DNA of 64,000 bases from Eubacterium sp. (lineage in GTDB: Bacteria; Bacillota; Clostridia; Lachnospirales; Lachnospiraceae): NCBI GenBank assembly GCA_017406925.1, contig JAFQXO010000011.1, positions 186,001-250,000 of the forward strand, in the 5' to 3' direction. Positions 42,696 through 50,946 of the stretch are shown piece by piece. The position numbers were made by a program, and so were the translations under genes. The notes beneath the pieces are model-generated. The model saw nothing but the letters and a program-made list of their open reading frames with translations, did no database searches and was not told the origin of the DNA. Position 1 is the first letter of the stretch. Each line of letters begins with the position of its first letter.

Positions 42696-43208
42696 TTGTC
42701 TATTTTATTAGGCGTATTACTTATGATTGGTGGATTCTCATGTTTGTTTACACCACTTCTTACATTTTTGGGTGTAGGACATTGCATAGTAATATTCATT
42801 ATGATTTTTGGTATATTTGGAATCGTTAAGTCTTTCCGAGAAAAGAGATTTGGATTAGATTTTGTGTTTAGCATAATAAGTACAATATTTGGTATTTGTG
42901 CTTTGATTGTTCCTCAACTAACACTTGTGTCAGATGCAGTATGGATATATTTAACTGCAGCATGGTTTGTTTTATTGGGTATTGTTTCGATTATAGCATC
43001 GATCAAAGTTACCAAACCTACTGGTTCTAAGATTTGGATAGTACAGTTAATATTTGGAATACTTGATATTATCATTGGTGGTTACTCATTCTTCCACCCT
43101 TTGGTACTAGCCCTTACGATGGGTATCTTAATTTCAATATACTTCATAGAAACAGGTTTGACTATGTTGATTAGTGGAATAGCATTTGCGAGTCAAGGTG
43201 AAAACTAA
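42696..43208 (+). CDS. DUF308/HdeD-like membrane protein
   Basis: The 170-residue protein has six helices in the two-by-three arrangement of HdeD/DUF308 proteins (LLMIGGFSCLFTP at the start, GGYSFFHPLVLALTMG near the end). HdeD is linked to acid stress in E. coli; the role here is unknown. The start is a TTG with AGGAGG nine bases upstream; no ATG fits. It is transcribed alone from the promoter at 42595 and ends at the terminator at 43252. Confidence 0.8.
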   Translation: MSILLGVLLMIGGFSCLFTPLLTFLGVGHCIVIFIMIFGIFGIVKSFREKRFGLDFVFSIISTIFGICALIVPQLTLVSDAVWIYLTAAWFVLLGIVSIIASIKVTKPTGSKIWIVQLIFGILDIIIGGYSFFHPLVLALTMGILISIYFIETGLTMLISGIAFASQGEN

Positions 43209-43251
43209 AAAAATCTATATTTCTATTAAGTTACCAATCAATGTTTACAAA

Positions 43252-43281
43252 AAAGGAACCAGTTTTTTAACTGGTTCCTTT
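43252..43281. terminator. Bidirectional terminator between DUF308 and beta-glucuronidase genes
   Basis: Perfect 13-bp arms (AAAGGAACCAGTT / AACTGGTTCCTTT) with a TTTT loop and flanking T-rich tracts on both strands. Confidence 0.85.
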
Positions 43282-43298
43282 GCTTTTATTAATATTAA

Positions 43299-45179
43299 TT
43301 ATTTCCAACGTTTCCTAAGCAAATGTGCTGCTGCCTTAGGTTGTCTGTTTCTAGTGAACACTCCTTTTTTGTTTCCATCCACACGATTCAAACCCTGTTT
43401 CGTCTGGAAATCACAGTAAGCCCATACATGCTCACCTATCATATATTCTAGTTGATCAAACACTTTATGATACTCATCCAGATATTCACATTGGAATTCT
43501 TCTGTAAAAGCTACTGCGGGAAGCTTGTGATAACCGGCGATAGTGTCCGCGCCATATTCGCTCATGATTATTGGTTTATTATACTTGGCGTGCCACTTGT
43601 CCATCTCTTCTTTTAGTTGCAGTCCAATCACATCTAAATGACCATGGTCGTTATACCATGCATAATATCTGTTAACACAAATAACATCTACCCACTGACT
43701 TACTTTATCTCCATCAGGGCCAGTAGTATGAACTATCGTAATAGGTCGTGTGTCATCTAGACCTTTCATTGTCGATGTTACTTTTTCAAAATATAGCGCT
43801 GCACCCTCTTCGTGAGTAGCAGCTTCATTGGCCACACTCCACATCACAACAGACGGATGATTCTTATCGCGCTGATACATTTCACTTAGCACATCCAAAT
43901 GATGTTCTAGAGTTTCATCACTTACTTTGCCTCCGGCAAAAACGCTCTGCCCATCCCAGAAGCACATACCCACTGCTGGAACTTCATCGATAACGACTAT
44001 TCCTTCTCTATCTGCAAGCATCATTTGTTCCTCAGAATATGGATAGTGAGAAGTTCTAAATGAATTAGCACCAATCCAGTCAAGAAGATTGAAATCTCTG
44101 ATATTAAGTGCTTCATCGAGACCCTTGCCATGAATATCACTGTCTTCGTGACGACCAAAACCTTTGAAGTAAAATGGTTTTCCGTTTATCTTAAACTGTT
44201 TATCAGTAGTCTCGATAGTTCGGATACCAAACTCTTCAGTGTAGATATCTTCTTTACCTTCCACGCATAATTTGTAAAGATAAGTGGCTCCTGGATTCCA
44301 AAGTTTAGGGTTTGTCACTTCTACTTCTGCAAAATATGTTTCCACATCGTTTGATGAATCTTTCGCATCTTTTAATGAATCAATTACATTACTTTGAGTA
44401 ATTTCTTTCTCGCAGACTATTTCATTATTCTCATCAATGATTTTGACTGACTGAATCTCATCTGTAGACTCTACCCAAACCTTAACTGTCGCTTTATTTG
44501 CCGTGGGCAGTTCTTCTAACTTTTTGTAATCTTTAATAGTGACTGGCTTTTCATCCGAGAAGTCCGGGGATAGTCCCTCTACTTCAGTCTTGATTGTAAT
44601 ATCTCTAATATAATTCTTTGGCGTAGCATAAATTTTAACCGGTCTGTGAATTCCTGAATAGTTATAAAAATCAAAATATGATTCCTGATAGTGATAACCT
44701 TCAGGATATTTGCTCCCTTCTTCAGTGATAACCTCTCCACATGGAAGACATGTCCAATCAAGAACATTACTAAGCGCGACTGTTAATCTATGATTCTCTA
44801 TGCCGCTTGTCTCAAGCAATTCAGTTATATCTGTTTCAAACGGAAGAAAGCCTCCTTTATGTCGCACCACTTCTATGCCATCCAAATACACTCTTGCATG
44901 GTGAGTGGCGCTGCCAAATCTCACAACGATTCGCTTATCAGTCCAACTATCTGGAACAATGAATTCTCTCTCGTACCAAACATAACCAACATGCTCTTTT
45001 AGTCGGGCATCAGTAAATAAGTCATTGTAGCTAGCTGGAACTGCCATAGGAACCACATCAGTCAATGGTTGTTCATACCACTTCTGCTCTATACCGGCAT
45101 TGTCAGTATCAATCCTAAAGTTCCAAATACCGTTTAAGTTTTTAACTTCTCTCACTTTGTTCTCTATTGGATATAGCAT
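43299..45179 (-). CDS. uidA: Beta-glucuronidase (GH2)
   Basis: The 626-residue enzyme has the GH2 sugar-binding, Ig-like and barrel domains. The acid/base Glu is in WSVANEAAT and the nucleophile Glu in MSEYGADTIAG. The Asn-x-Lys glucuronate signature is intact (GNKKGVFTRNRQPK), which separates glucuronidases from galactosidases. No signal peptide is seen, so it works in the cytoplasm. A stretch of about 80 residues in the Ig-like domain (about 215-295) is rich in Lys/Glu and makes it longer than the E. coli enzyme. No glucuronide transporter lies beside it. AGAGG precedes the ATG. Confidence 0.94.
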   Translation of the reverse strand: MLYPIENKVREVKNLNGIWNFRIDTDNAGIEQKWYEQPLTDVVPMAVPASYNDLFTDARLKEHVGYVWYEREFIVPDSWTDKRIVVRFGSATHHARVYLDGIEVVRHKGGFLPFETDITELLETSGIENHRLTVALSNVLDWTCLPCGEVITEEGSKYPEGYHYQESYFDFYNYSGIHRPVKIYATPKNYIRDITIKTEVEGLSPDFSDEKPVTIKDYKKLEELPTANKATVKVWVESTDEIQSVKIIDENNEIVCEKEITQSNVIDSLKDAKDSSNDVETYFAEVEVTNPKLWNPGATYLYKLCVEGKEDIYTEEFGIRTIETTDKQFKINGKPFYFKGFGRHEDSDIHGKGLDEALNIRDFNLLDWIGANSFRTSHYPYSEEQMMLADREGIVVIDEVPAVGMCFWDGQSVFAGGKVSDETLEHHLDVLSEMYQRDKNHPSVVMWSVANEAATHEEGAALYFEKVTSTMKGLDDTRPITIVHTTGPDGDKVSQWVDVICVNRYYAWYNDHGHLDVIGLQLKEEMDKWHAKYNKPIIMSEYGADTIAGYHKLPAVAFTEEFQCEYLDEYHKVFDQLEYMIGEHVWAYCDFQTKQGLNRVDGNKKGVFTRNRQPKAAAHLLRKRWK

Positions 45180-45231
45180 TCAAAACCTCTACTATCAGTA
45201 CAGTTATTCTACTCATATTCAATAGCTACTA

Positions 45232-48200
45232 TTATTTCACCGTCACTTTAACTTTCTTATACAAGCAATTCTGGGTGAAGACATAAATAGTTGTTTTACC
45301 CTTTTTAAGGCCTTTAACTTTACCCTTCTTTGTCACTGTAGCTATGGAAGTATCTTGGCTCTCGTAACGAAGTTTTGCAATGTGGTAATATACCTTTTTC
45401 TTGGATTTCACTTTTGCCTTAATTTGAACTTTCTTTCCAGCTTTTACTTTTAGGTTTTTCTTTTTAAGAACTATTTTAGTAGGATTACCAAATTTTGCTC
45501 CCTTTGTTGCAAGGTGGATAGTCATAGACTCAGCTATAACCTTAGTCACATTTCCATATTTCTTAAATGCCTTAATCTTTAGTTTATAATAAGTGCCTTT
45601 TTTAAGTTTTTTGTAAACAAATTTCTTTATTTTGCCATTTTTTAGAGTAGCAATCTTCTTCGCACTTTTATTGCACTTTTTAGTGCTACATTTAGAAGCA
45701 TATACATAGTATCCGTCTGCTCCAGATACTGGGTTCCAACCAATAATAATCTTTTTCTTTTTAGCTTTTCCTTTGATTTTAATTGCTTTATCAGTAAGCT
45801 TTGGAATTGATTCTGTCTTGGTAGCATGGCACTTAGTACATGTGTATGTCTTAATACCAGTCACTTTTTTAGTAGGATATTTGGTAACCTTTCCTGCATC
45901 CCATGAATGAGGAATCATTGCTATTTCAGTGTCTTCCTTGGTGATTTCTTTGATTCCATTAGCATCTTCAAACAATTTCTCACATTTTGGACACTTGTAA
46001 TGCTCAATATTTCCTTTTGCAGAGCAAGTAGCTGCTTTGGCTTCGACCTTATCTAATGGATCATGAGTAATCTTGGCAAATAGATTAGTATCCGTTTTAA
46101 TTTTGGAACCGTCATATGCATTAGTGCAATCCTGATCCAAGTACCATCCTTCTAGAGTCTGACAATCTGTAAGTCCTAAATCCTCAGCAGTAAATAATTC
46201 TGGAACATGATTATACTCAACTGTTCTTGTCTCATGGAATTTACTTAAATTGTCAAAGTAATTTACTACTAAGTCTTTATTTGAAGCTGTTATCTCTACC
46301 CAATCAGTATAGTAATCTCCGATAGTTACTCTGACATGGTATTTACCAGCTTCACTAAACTCTACTTTGTTTCCATCTAATGTCATTCCTTTGTAAGGAA
46401 GTTCCTGCTGTTCCCATCTGTAGTCCTCTGTTATTTCTTTGCCGGATTTATCATAGACAGATACCATCAATCTATCTTTACCTTCAATCGATTGTGGATC
46501 ATCCCAAACAAGACCATTATATGAACCCTCTATTTTAATGCTTCCATCGAAATGAAGTTTTGGAAGGATCGTTTCTTCTTTTGTAATCTCTTCTTTGCCT
46601 TCATGGTCACGGAAATATTTTCCACATATAGGGCATGTGAAGTATTCTATGTTTCCATCTTCAAAATATGTAGGTTCTTTTCTTTCTGTCTTAATTAAAC
46701 CTAAATGCTTGATATTGGCATAAAGAGCGGTGTCTTCTTTGAGTTTTGTTCCATCTTCATAAGGTTTAGTGTACTCTTTATCTAAGAACCAACCATCGAA
46801 TTGTTTACACGCAGGAAGGTTCATTTCTTCTGAAGTAGGTAATGTAGGCGCTGTGTTGTATCCAATAGTTTGTTTTTCTTGTTTCTTTCCAAAATCACCT
46901 TCGAAAGAAACTTCTACGTCCTTCTTCACAGCAGTTACTTCTACCCAATCAGAATACATTTCTCCTGATACCGCACGAATGTGATATGTGCCCGGCTTAG
47001 TAAACGAAACATTCGAACCATCTATGCTTATTCCTTTGGTTGGAAGTTCTTTGGCTTCCCAATAGTATGGTCGGCTCACTTCTTTTCCTGTATCATCTGT
47101 TACTGTAACTTGGAATGCTCCAGAATCATCAAGAGATTTCGGATCGTCTCCCACTATACCTTCATAACTGCCGTTAACAGTAACATCACCTTTAAATCTA
47201 TCGTCTTTGACTTCGATTTCTAATGCTGCTGTCTTATTCAAGTCACTATTCTTTGTATATTCGTCGCCATTATAGGCTGTACTATATTTATCTTCATCTA
47301 TAAAATACTTAAGGAAGCATGTTCCTGCTTTCACTGCTCTGTATTCTACATTTTTCGAAATAGGATTTACTTCAAGCGTGACTGGTGCATCATCACCTAA
47401 AGGATTCCCCTCTTTGTCCACTACTTCCCAGTGTCCTTGTCCTGGAATAAAACCGTGGTATGGAATATTTTTCTCATTAAGTGCAGTAAGCTTTATGTGG
47501 TTGGTATACGAGTGTTCTCCTACTGACATTCCAACCTTATAGTAATCTAAGTTTTTATATGACAAACTTTCTCCGGAAACTAACGCCGTATTAGGTGCAT
47601 CTATTATTACAGCTCTCAATGGATAGAGCGGCATAATACCACTCATCTCAGTAGATGTAGTATCACTAGTTAGATTCATAGATGCTCCCGATGCAAACAT
47701 TGGAATCTGTTTGGCTGCAGTTTCTATTTTATCGTTGATATCGCTCATAGACGACCAATCCACTACATTTCTAACCACTCTTCCCTCATGGTTTCCTTCA
47801 ACCTGACCAAAAGCTCTCTCCATTTTATATTTAGTCTTCTCATCTACAGCACGAACATATAAATTCTCTGCCGAGTCATAACCACCTTCTGCACTTCCTG
47901 ATCCTAGAATAGTCACAAAGTCTTTTGGATGGTTCCAATAATCTGTCAGTGCACGGTCATCATATCTGAATCCATTCATACTGAATATCGCTGTTTTGTA
48001 ACGTAACGCCACAGGGCAATCATATTCTACATTAACAGTTTGCTTTTCTTGCTTTTGCTGAAGTGCTATAGCAGTATGAGGTGGCAATACTACAGATGAT
48101 GTAGCACTGTTAGAATAAGTATCAGAAATAGTTTTCGATTCCGTTTTGGCGGTCGATATAGCTTGTGAGGCAGTGAATGAAAAACTCACCGTAAATTTGG

Positions 48201-49185
48201 CAAGATTCAAAAACGGATCTTCCCATTCTGCGGATGCTCCTATCGTCTCTGCAAAACTATATGTCTTAGTAGAGGTAAGCGAATTAGTAGCAGACTGTGT
48301 GGATGACGAAGTAAGGTTGGTGGTAACATTAGAATTAGACTCTGATTTATTTTCAAAGTATGTCTTATGTGTTCCAGATGGTGTACCTCCTGATTCTTTT
48401 GTAGTTAACTTCTGATTAGCATATGTTACACCTTTTTCCACTATTGGCGCTAATTCAAAATCATAAAAAACTAACGCATATGAATTATAGTAATATCCAT
48501 ATGTGCCACCGTTTTCATCAATAGATGTTACTATCTTATAAAAGGCCTTTGTGTCTTGTTTATCTTTTGTATCTTTAAGGGTTTTCAAATCTACCTTGTC
48601 ATAAATAACAGATGCTGGTGTGTTGTGCCTATCGCCCAAACCTTTTGCAATGTCATCTGTCATATGGTGTACAATAGTATCCATATTGGTAGCGTATTGA
48701 ATGCCAGTTGTTAATACGCAGTCATTACTGTATTCTCCGTGTTCATAGTGATCTTCAGTACTCAAAGCCTTCGACAAGTCAGTCTTTTCGTCAGACTCAC
48801 TTACACCTGGTCCAAAGTAGTTTCTCCAATCAGAAGCACTATCATCGCTATCATTATGAAATGCTGAATCTGTACTCTTTTCAAAAACTTTACTAGCAAT
48901 AGGACCCCACTGAGCAAACAGTTTAGGAACATAGTCTGTCATAGTATCTATTCTTATTTCCTTGTCCGGTCCCAAACTTTCGGAGTCATCATAGTAAGTA
49001 TATGGACTTTTAACAATCTTTTTTATATTTGTAATGTTGCCATCTGCATCCTTCTCATACTCAGGCACTGCATCAGCAGCAAATACGTTAATAGATGATC
49101 CGAGCAACATTACTGACAATAAAATCATTGCCATACTTTTAGCTGCTTTTTTCAAGATTTTTGTTGATTTTTTAATGGTTTTCAT
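45232..49185 (-). CDS. Large exported protein with aerolysin-like pore-forming segment, InlB-like, CxxC, Fn3 and Big2 modules
   Basis: The 1317-residue protein starts with a long signal peptide (cut near VFAADA, about 37). Residues about 285-400 resemble an aerolysin/ETX-MTX2 pore module. There are alternating Ser/Thr strands (NVTTNLTSSSTQ), a middle amphipathic hairpin (KFTVSFSFTASQAIS), more Ser/Thr strands, then VLPPHTAIALQQKQEKQTV. After Ig-like units come two InlB-type repeats (CKQFDGWFLDKEY near 808; the second near 1012). Three CxxC knuckles follow (CPICGKYF, CPKCEKLF, CTKCHATK), then a Lys-rich Fn3-like domain (about 1135-1222) and a C-terminal Big2 domain. It has its own promoter (49273). 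The pore-forming role is inferred from pattern only. It could instead be an adhesin with a Ser/Thr-rich stalk. Confidence 0.7.
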   Translation of the reverse strand: MKTIKKSTKILKKAAKSMAMILLSVMLLGSSINVFAADAVPEYEKDADGNITNIKKIVKSPYTYYDDSESLGPDKEIRIDTMTDYVPKLFAQWGPIASKVFEKSTDSAFHNDSDDSASDWRNYFGPGVSESDEKTDLSKALSTEDHYEHGEYSNDCVLTTGIQYATNMDTIVHHMTDDIAKGLGDRHNTPASVIYDKVDLKTLKDTKDKQDTKAFYKIVTSIDENGGTYGYYYNSYALVFYDFELAPIVEKGVTYANQKLTTKESGGTPSGTHKTYFENKSESNSNVTTNLTSSSTQSATNSLTSTKTYSFAETIGASAEWEDPFLNLAKFTVSFSFTASQAISTAKTESKTISDTYSNSATSSVVLPPHTAIALQQKQEKQTVNVEYDCPVALRYKTAIFSMNGFRYDDRALTDYWNHPKDFVTILGSGSAEGGYDSAENLYVRAVDEKTKYKMERAFGQVEGNHEGRVVRNVVDWSSMSDINDKIETAAKQIPMFASGASMNLTSDTTSTEMSGIMPLYPLRAVIIDAPNTALVSGESLSYKNLDYYKVGMSVGEHSYTNHIKLTALNEKNIPYHGFIPGQGHWEVVDKEGNPLGDDAPVTLEVNPISKNVEYRAVKAGTCFLKYFIDEDKYSTAYNGDEYTKNSDLNKTAALEIEVKDDRFKGDVTVNGSYEGIVGDDPKSLDDSGAFQVTVTDDTGKEVSRPYYWEAKELPTKGISIDGSNVSFTKPGTYHIRAVSGEMYSDWVEVTAVKKDVEVSFEGDFGKKQEKQTIGYNTAPTLPTSEEMNLPACKQFDGWFLDKEYTKPYEDGTKLKEDTALYANIKHLGLIKTERKEPTYFEDGNIEYFTCPICGKYFRDHEGKEEITKEETILPKLHFDGSIKIEGSYNGLVWDDPQSIEGKDRLMVSVYDKSGKEITEDYRWEQQELPYKGMTLDGNKVEFSEAGKYHVRVTIGDYYTDWVEITASNKDLVVNYFDNLSKFHETRTVEYNHVPELFTAEDLGLTDCQTLEGWYLDQDCTNAYDGSKIKTDTNLFAKITHDPLDKVEAKAATCSAKGNIEHYKCPKCEKLFEDANGIKEITKEDTEIAMIPHSWDAGKVTKYPTKKVTGIKTYTCTKCHATKTESIPKLTDKAIKIKGKAKKKKIIIGWNPVSGADGYYVYASKCSTKKCNKSAKKIATLKNGKIKKFVYKKLKKGTYYKLKIKAFKKYGNVTKVIAESMTIHLATKGAKFGNPTKIVLKKKNLKVKAGKKVQIKAKVKSKKKVYYHIAKLRYESQDTSIATVTKKGKVKGLKKGKTTIYVFTQNCLYKKVKVTVK

Positions 49186-49272
49186 CGTTGTTCTCCTTTA
49201 AAAACATTTTATACACTTCGTTAAATGTTTTCCATATTCAATTATTCCCATCTTCGATGTAACGCCATTTTT

Positions 49273-49281
49273 ATTATACCA
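49273..49281 (-). promoter_or_regulatory. Extended -10 promoter of the 1317-residue exported protein
   Basis: TGGTATAAT on the minus strand, about 90 bases before the ATG; weak -35. The same TGGTATAAT form serves the GDPD operon. Confidence 0.5.
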
Positions 49282-49310
49282 CTTAGATATAATTTCTCAT
49301 ATAAAAAAAC

Positions 49311-49339
49311 TTGAAAAATGGTCGAGATATAAATAATAT
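49311..49339 (+). promoter_or_regulatory. Promoter of the VOC-family gene
   Basis: TTGAAA (49311-49316), 17-base spacer, TAATAT (49334-49339). Confidence 0.65.
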
Positions 49340-49388
49340 ACTAGTATAACAAAAGGTAATTATATAAATAAGAAAGGATAAAACTAAT

Positions 49389-49760
49389 ATGAAAATTACG
49401 GGTTTTAGTCCAATAATTGTTAGTCAGAATGCAGAAGGCATTAAAGAACTATTTGAAGGTTTAGGTTTTGAGCACCTTCACACAAAGAGCGATATAGAAG
49501 ACGGAAATAACACTAACTATAATCTTAAAGATGCTAATGGCAATAGAATTAATATAGCCACTTCAAATAAAGTACCTAAAGACTTAACTATGCTCAGCAT
49601 TAATGTAGATAATTTTGATGAGGCTTATGAGTATTTCTTATCTAAGGGTTTTGTAAATTCACGTGGTGACAAGGTTACAGAAACAGAGTCTTCCATATCA
49701 ACAATGCTTGTTTCACCATCCGGATTCGCAATTACTCTTACGGAGCATATTAAAAATTAA
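49389..49760 (+). CDS. VOC/glyoxalase-fold protein
   Basis: The 123-residue protein has two beta-alpha-beta-beta-beta units of the VOC fold (ITGFSPIIVSQNAEGIKELFEGLGFEH and LSINVDNFDEAYEYFLSKGF). Family members include glyoxalase I, dioxygenases and drug-binding proteins; no full set of metal ligands is evident, so the activity is open. AAAGGA lies about 10 bases before the ATG. It is alone on the plus strand between two minus-strand units. Confidence 0.8.
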   Translation: MKITGFSPIIVSQNAEGIKELFEGLGFEHLHTKSDIEDGNNTNYNLKDANGNRINIATSNKVPKDLTMLSINVDNFDEAYEYFLSKGFVNSRGDKVTETESSISTMLVSPSGFAITLTEHIKN

Positions 49761-49789
49761 TAATATGATCGGCTACGAGCACAACACAT

Positions 49790-49881
49790 GAATAAACTAT
49801 GAGTATCAGTTCGAACGCAAAGCGTTCTCACTGCGGACTGTCGTCCAATATCCAAAAAGAAAATAACCTCGTAGTTTATTC
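49790..49881. repeat. Long inverted repeat with inner hairpins at the 3' end of the GMP synthase gene
   Basis: 14-bp arms GAATAAACTATGAG (49790-49803) and CTCGTAGTTTATTC (49868-49881) differ from perfect pairing at one position. Between them lie a hairpin GAACGC-AAA-GCGTTC extended by CAGT/ACTG (49807-49833) and GGAC/GTCC (49835-49846). The right arm covers the stop codon of the GMP synthase gene. It may be a structured 3' end or a small mobile-type repeat. Confidence 0.45.
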
Positions 49882-50859
49882 GTATTCGATAGTTCCTGTA
49901 GGTTTAGGTGTGAAGTCATAGAGAACTCTGTTAACGCCCTCCACTTCGTGAGTAATCCTATCTACGATATGTTGCATTACGTCGAATGGAACATCTTCCA
50001 CTGTCGCAGTCATTGCATCTTGCGTATTAACTGCACGAATGATTACTAACCATTCAAATGCACGCTTGCCGTCTTTGACTCCTGTAGATCTAAAATCTGG
50101 AACTACTGTGAAGTACTGCCACACTTTCCCTGCAAGGCCATTCTTCTCAAACTCTTCTCTAAGAATTGCATCCGATTCTCGAACCGCCTCTAATCTATCT
50201 CTGGTTATTGCCCCTGGGCAACGAACGCCAAGACCTGGTCCTGGGAATGGCTGTCTGTAAACCATATTGGCTGGAAGACCTAAGGCATCTCCCACCATTC
50301 TCACTTCATCCTTAAATAGAATCTTGACCGGCTCTACCAATTCAAAGTTTAAATCTTCTGGAAGTCCTCCAGCATTGTGGTGAGCTTTGATTCCATCTTC
50401 ACTCTCTAAGATATCTGGCCAGATAGTTCCCTGTGCCAAGAATTCAACACCTTCTAACTTTCTTGCCTCCTCGGCAAATACTTCAATGAACTCTCCACCG
50501 ATTATCATTCTCTTCTGCTCAGGGTCATCTACTCCTGCCAACTTATCCAAAAATCTATCTGTAGCATCCACATAAACCAAGTTGGCATTCATCTGGTTTT
50601 GAAATACCTCGATTACCTGCTCTGGCTCACCCTTTCTGAGTAATCCATGATTTACATGCACGCATGTAAGCTGATCGCCAATCGCCTTAATTAATAGCGC
50701 TGCCACTACCGATGAATCAACTCCACCTGACAAAGCTAACAAAACTTTCTTATCTCCAACTTGCTCTTTAATTGCCTCCACCTGCTCATCGATAAATGCG
50801 TTTGCAAGTTCAGGTGTAGTAATTCTTTCCATATTATCTGGTCGTCTATCGTATGTCAT
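49876..50859 (-). CDS. GMP synthase ATP-pyrophosphatase subunit, no amidotransferase domain
   Basis: The 327-residue protein corresponds to the C-terminal two thirds of GuaA. It has the PP-loop SGGVDSS that adenylates XMP, the substrate loop around PFPGPGLGVRCPG, and the dimerisation domain ending TPKPTGTIEYE. The N-terminal glutaminase (class I GATase) of the usual 510-525-residue enzyme is missing. The ATG at 50859 has AAGGGGG upstream, and only about 87 non-coding bases separate it from the GH81 gene, so no split GATase gene lies beside it. It may use free ammonia or a GATase partner encoded elsewhere, as in archaea. Confidence 0.9.
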   Translation of the reverse strand: MTYDRRPDNMERITTPELANAFIDEQVEAIKEQVGDKKVLLALSGGVDSSVVAALLIKAIGDQLTCVHVNHGLLRKGEPEQVIEVFQNQMNANLVYVDATDRFLDKLAGVDDPEQKRMIIGGEFIEVFAEEARKLEGVEFLAQGTIWPDILESEDGIKAHHNAGGLPEDLNFELVEPVKILFKDEVRMVGDALGLPANMVYRQPFPGPGLGVRCPGAITRDRLEAVRESDAILREEFEKNGLAGKVWQYFTVVPDFRSTGVKDGKRAFEWLVIIRAVNTQDAMTATVEDVPFDVMQHIVDRITHEVEGVNRVLYDFTPKPTGTIEYE

Positions 50860-50946
50860 TTCATCCCCCTTAATCGTAAAAATGTATTTTATATACTGAT
50901 ACTATTTTACTATTTTATCTTAATCTTAACTACCTTTTTCGCGCTC

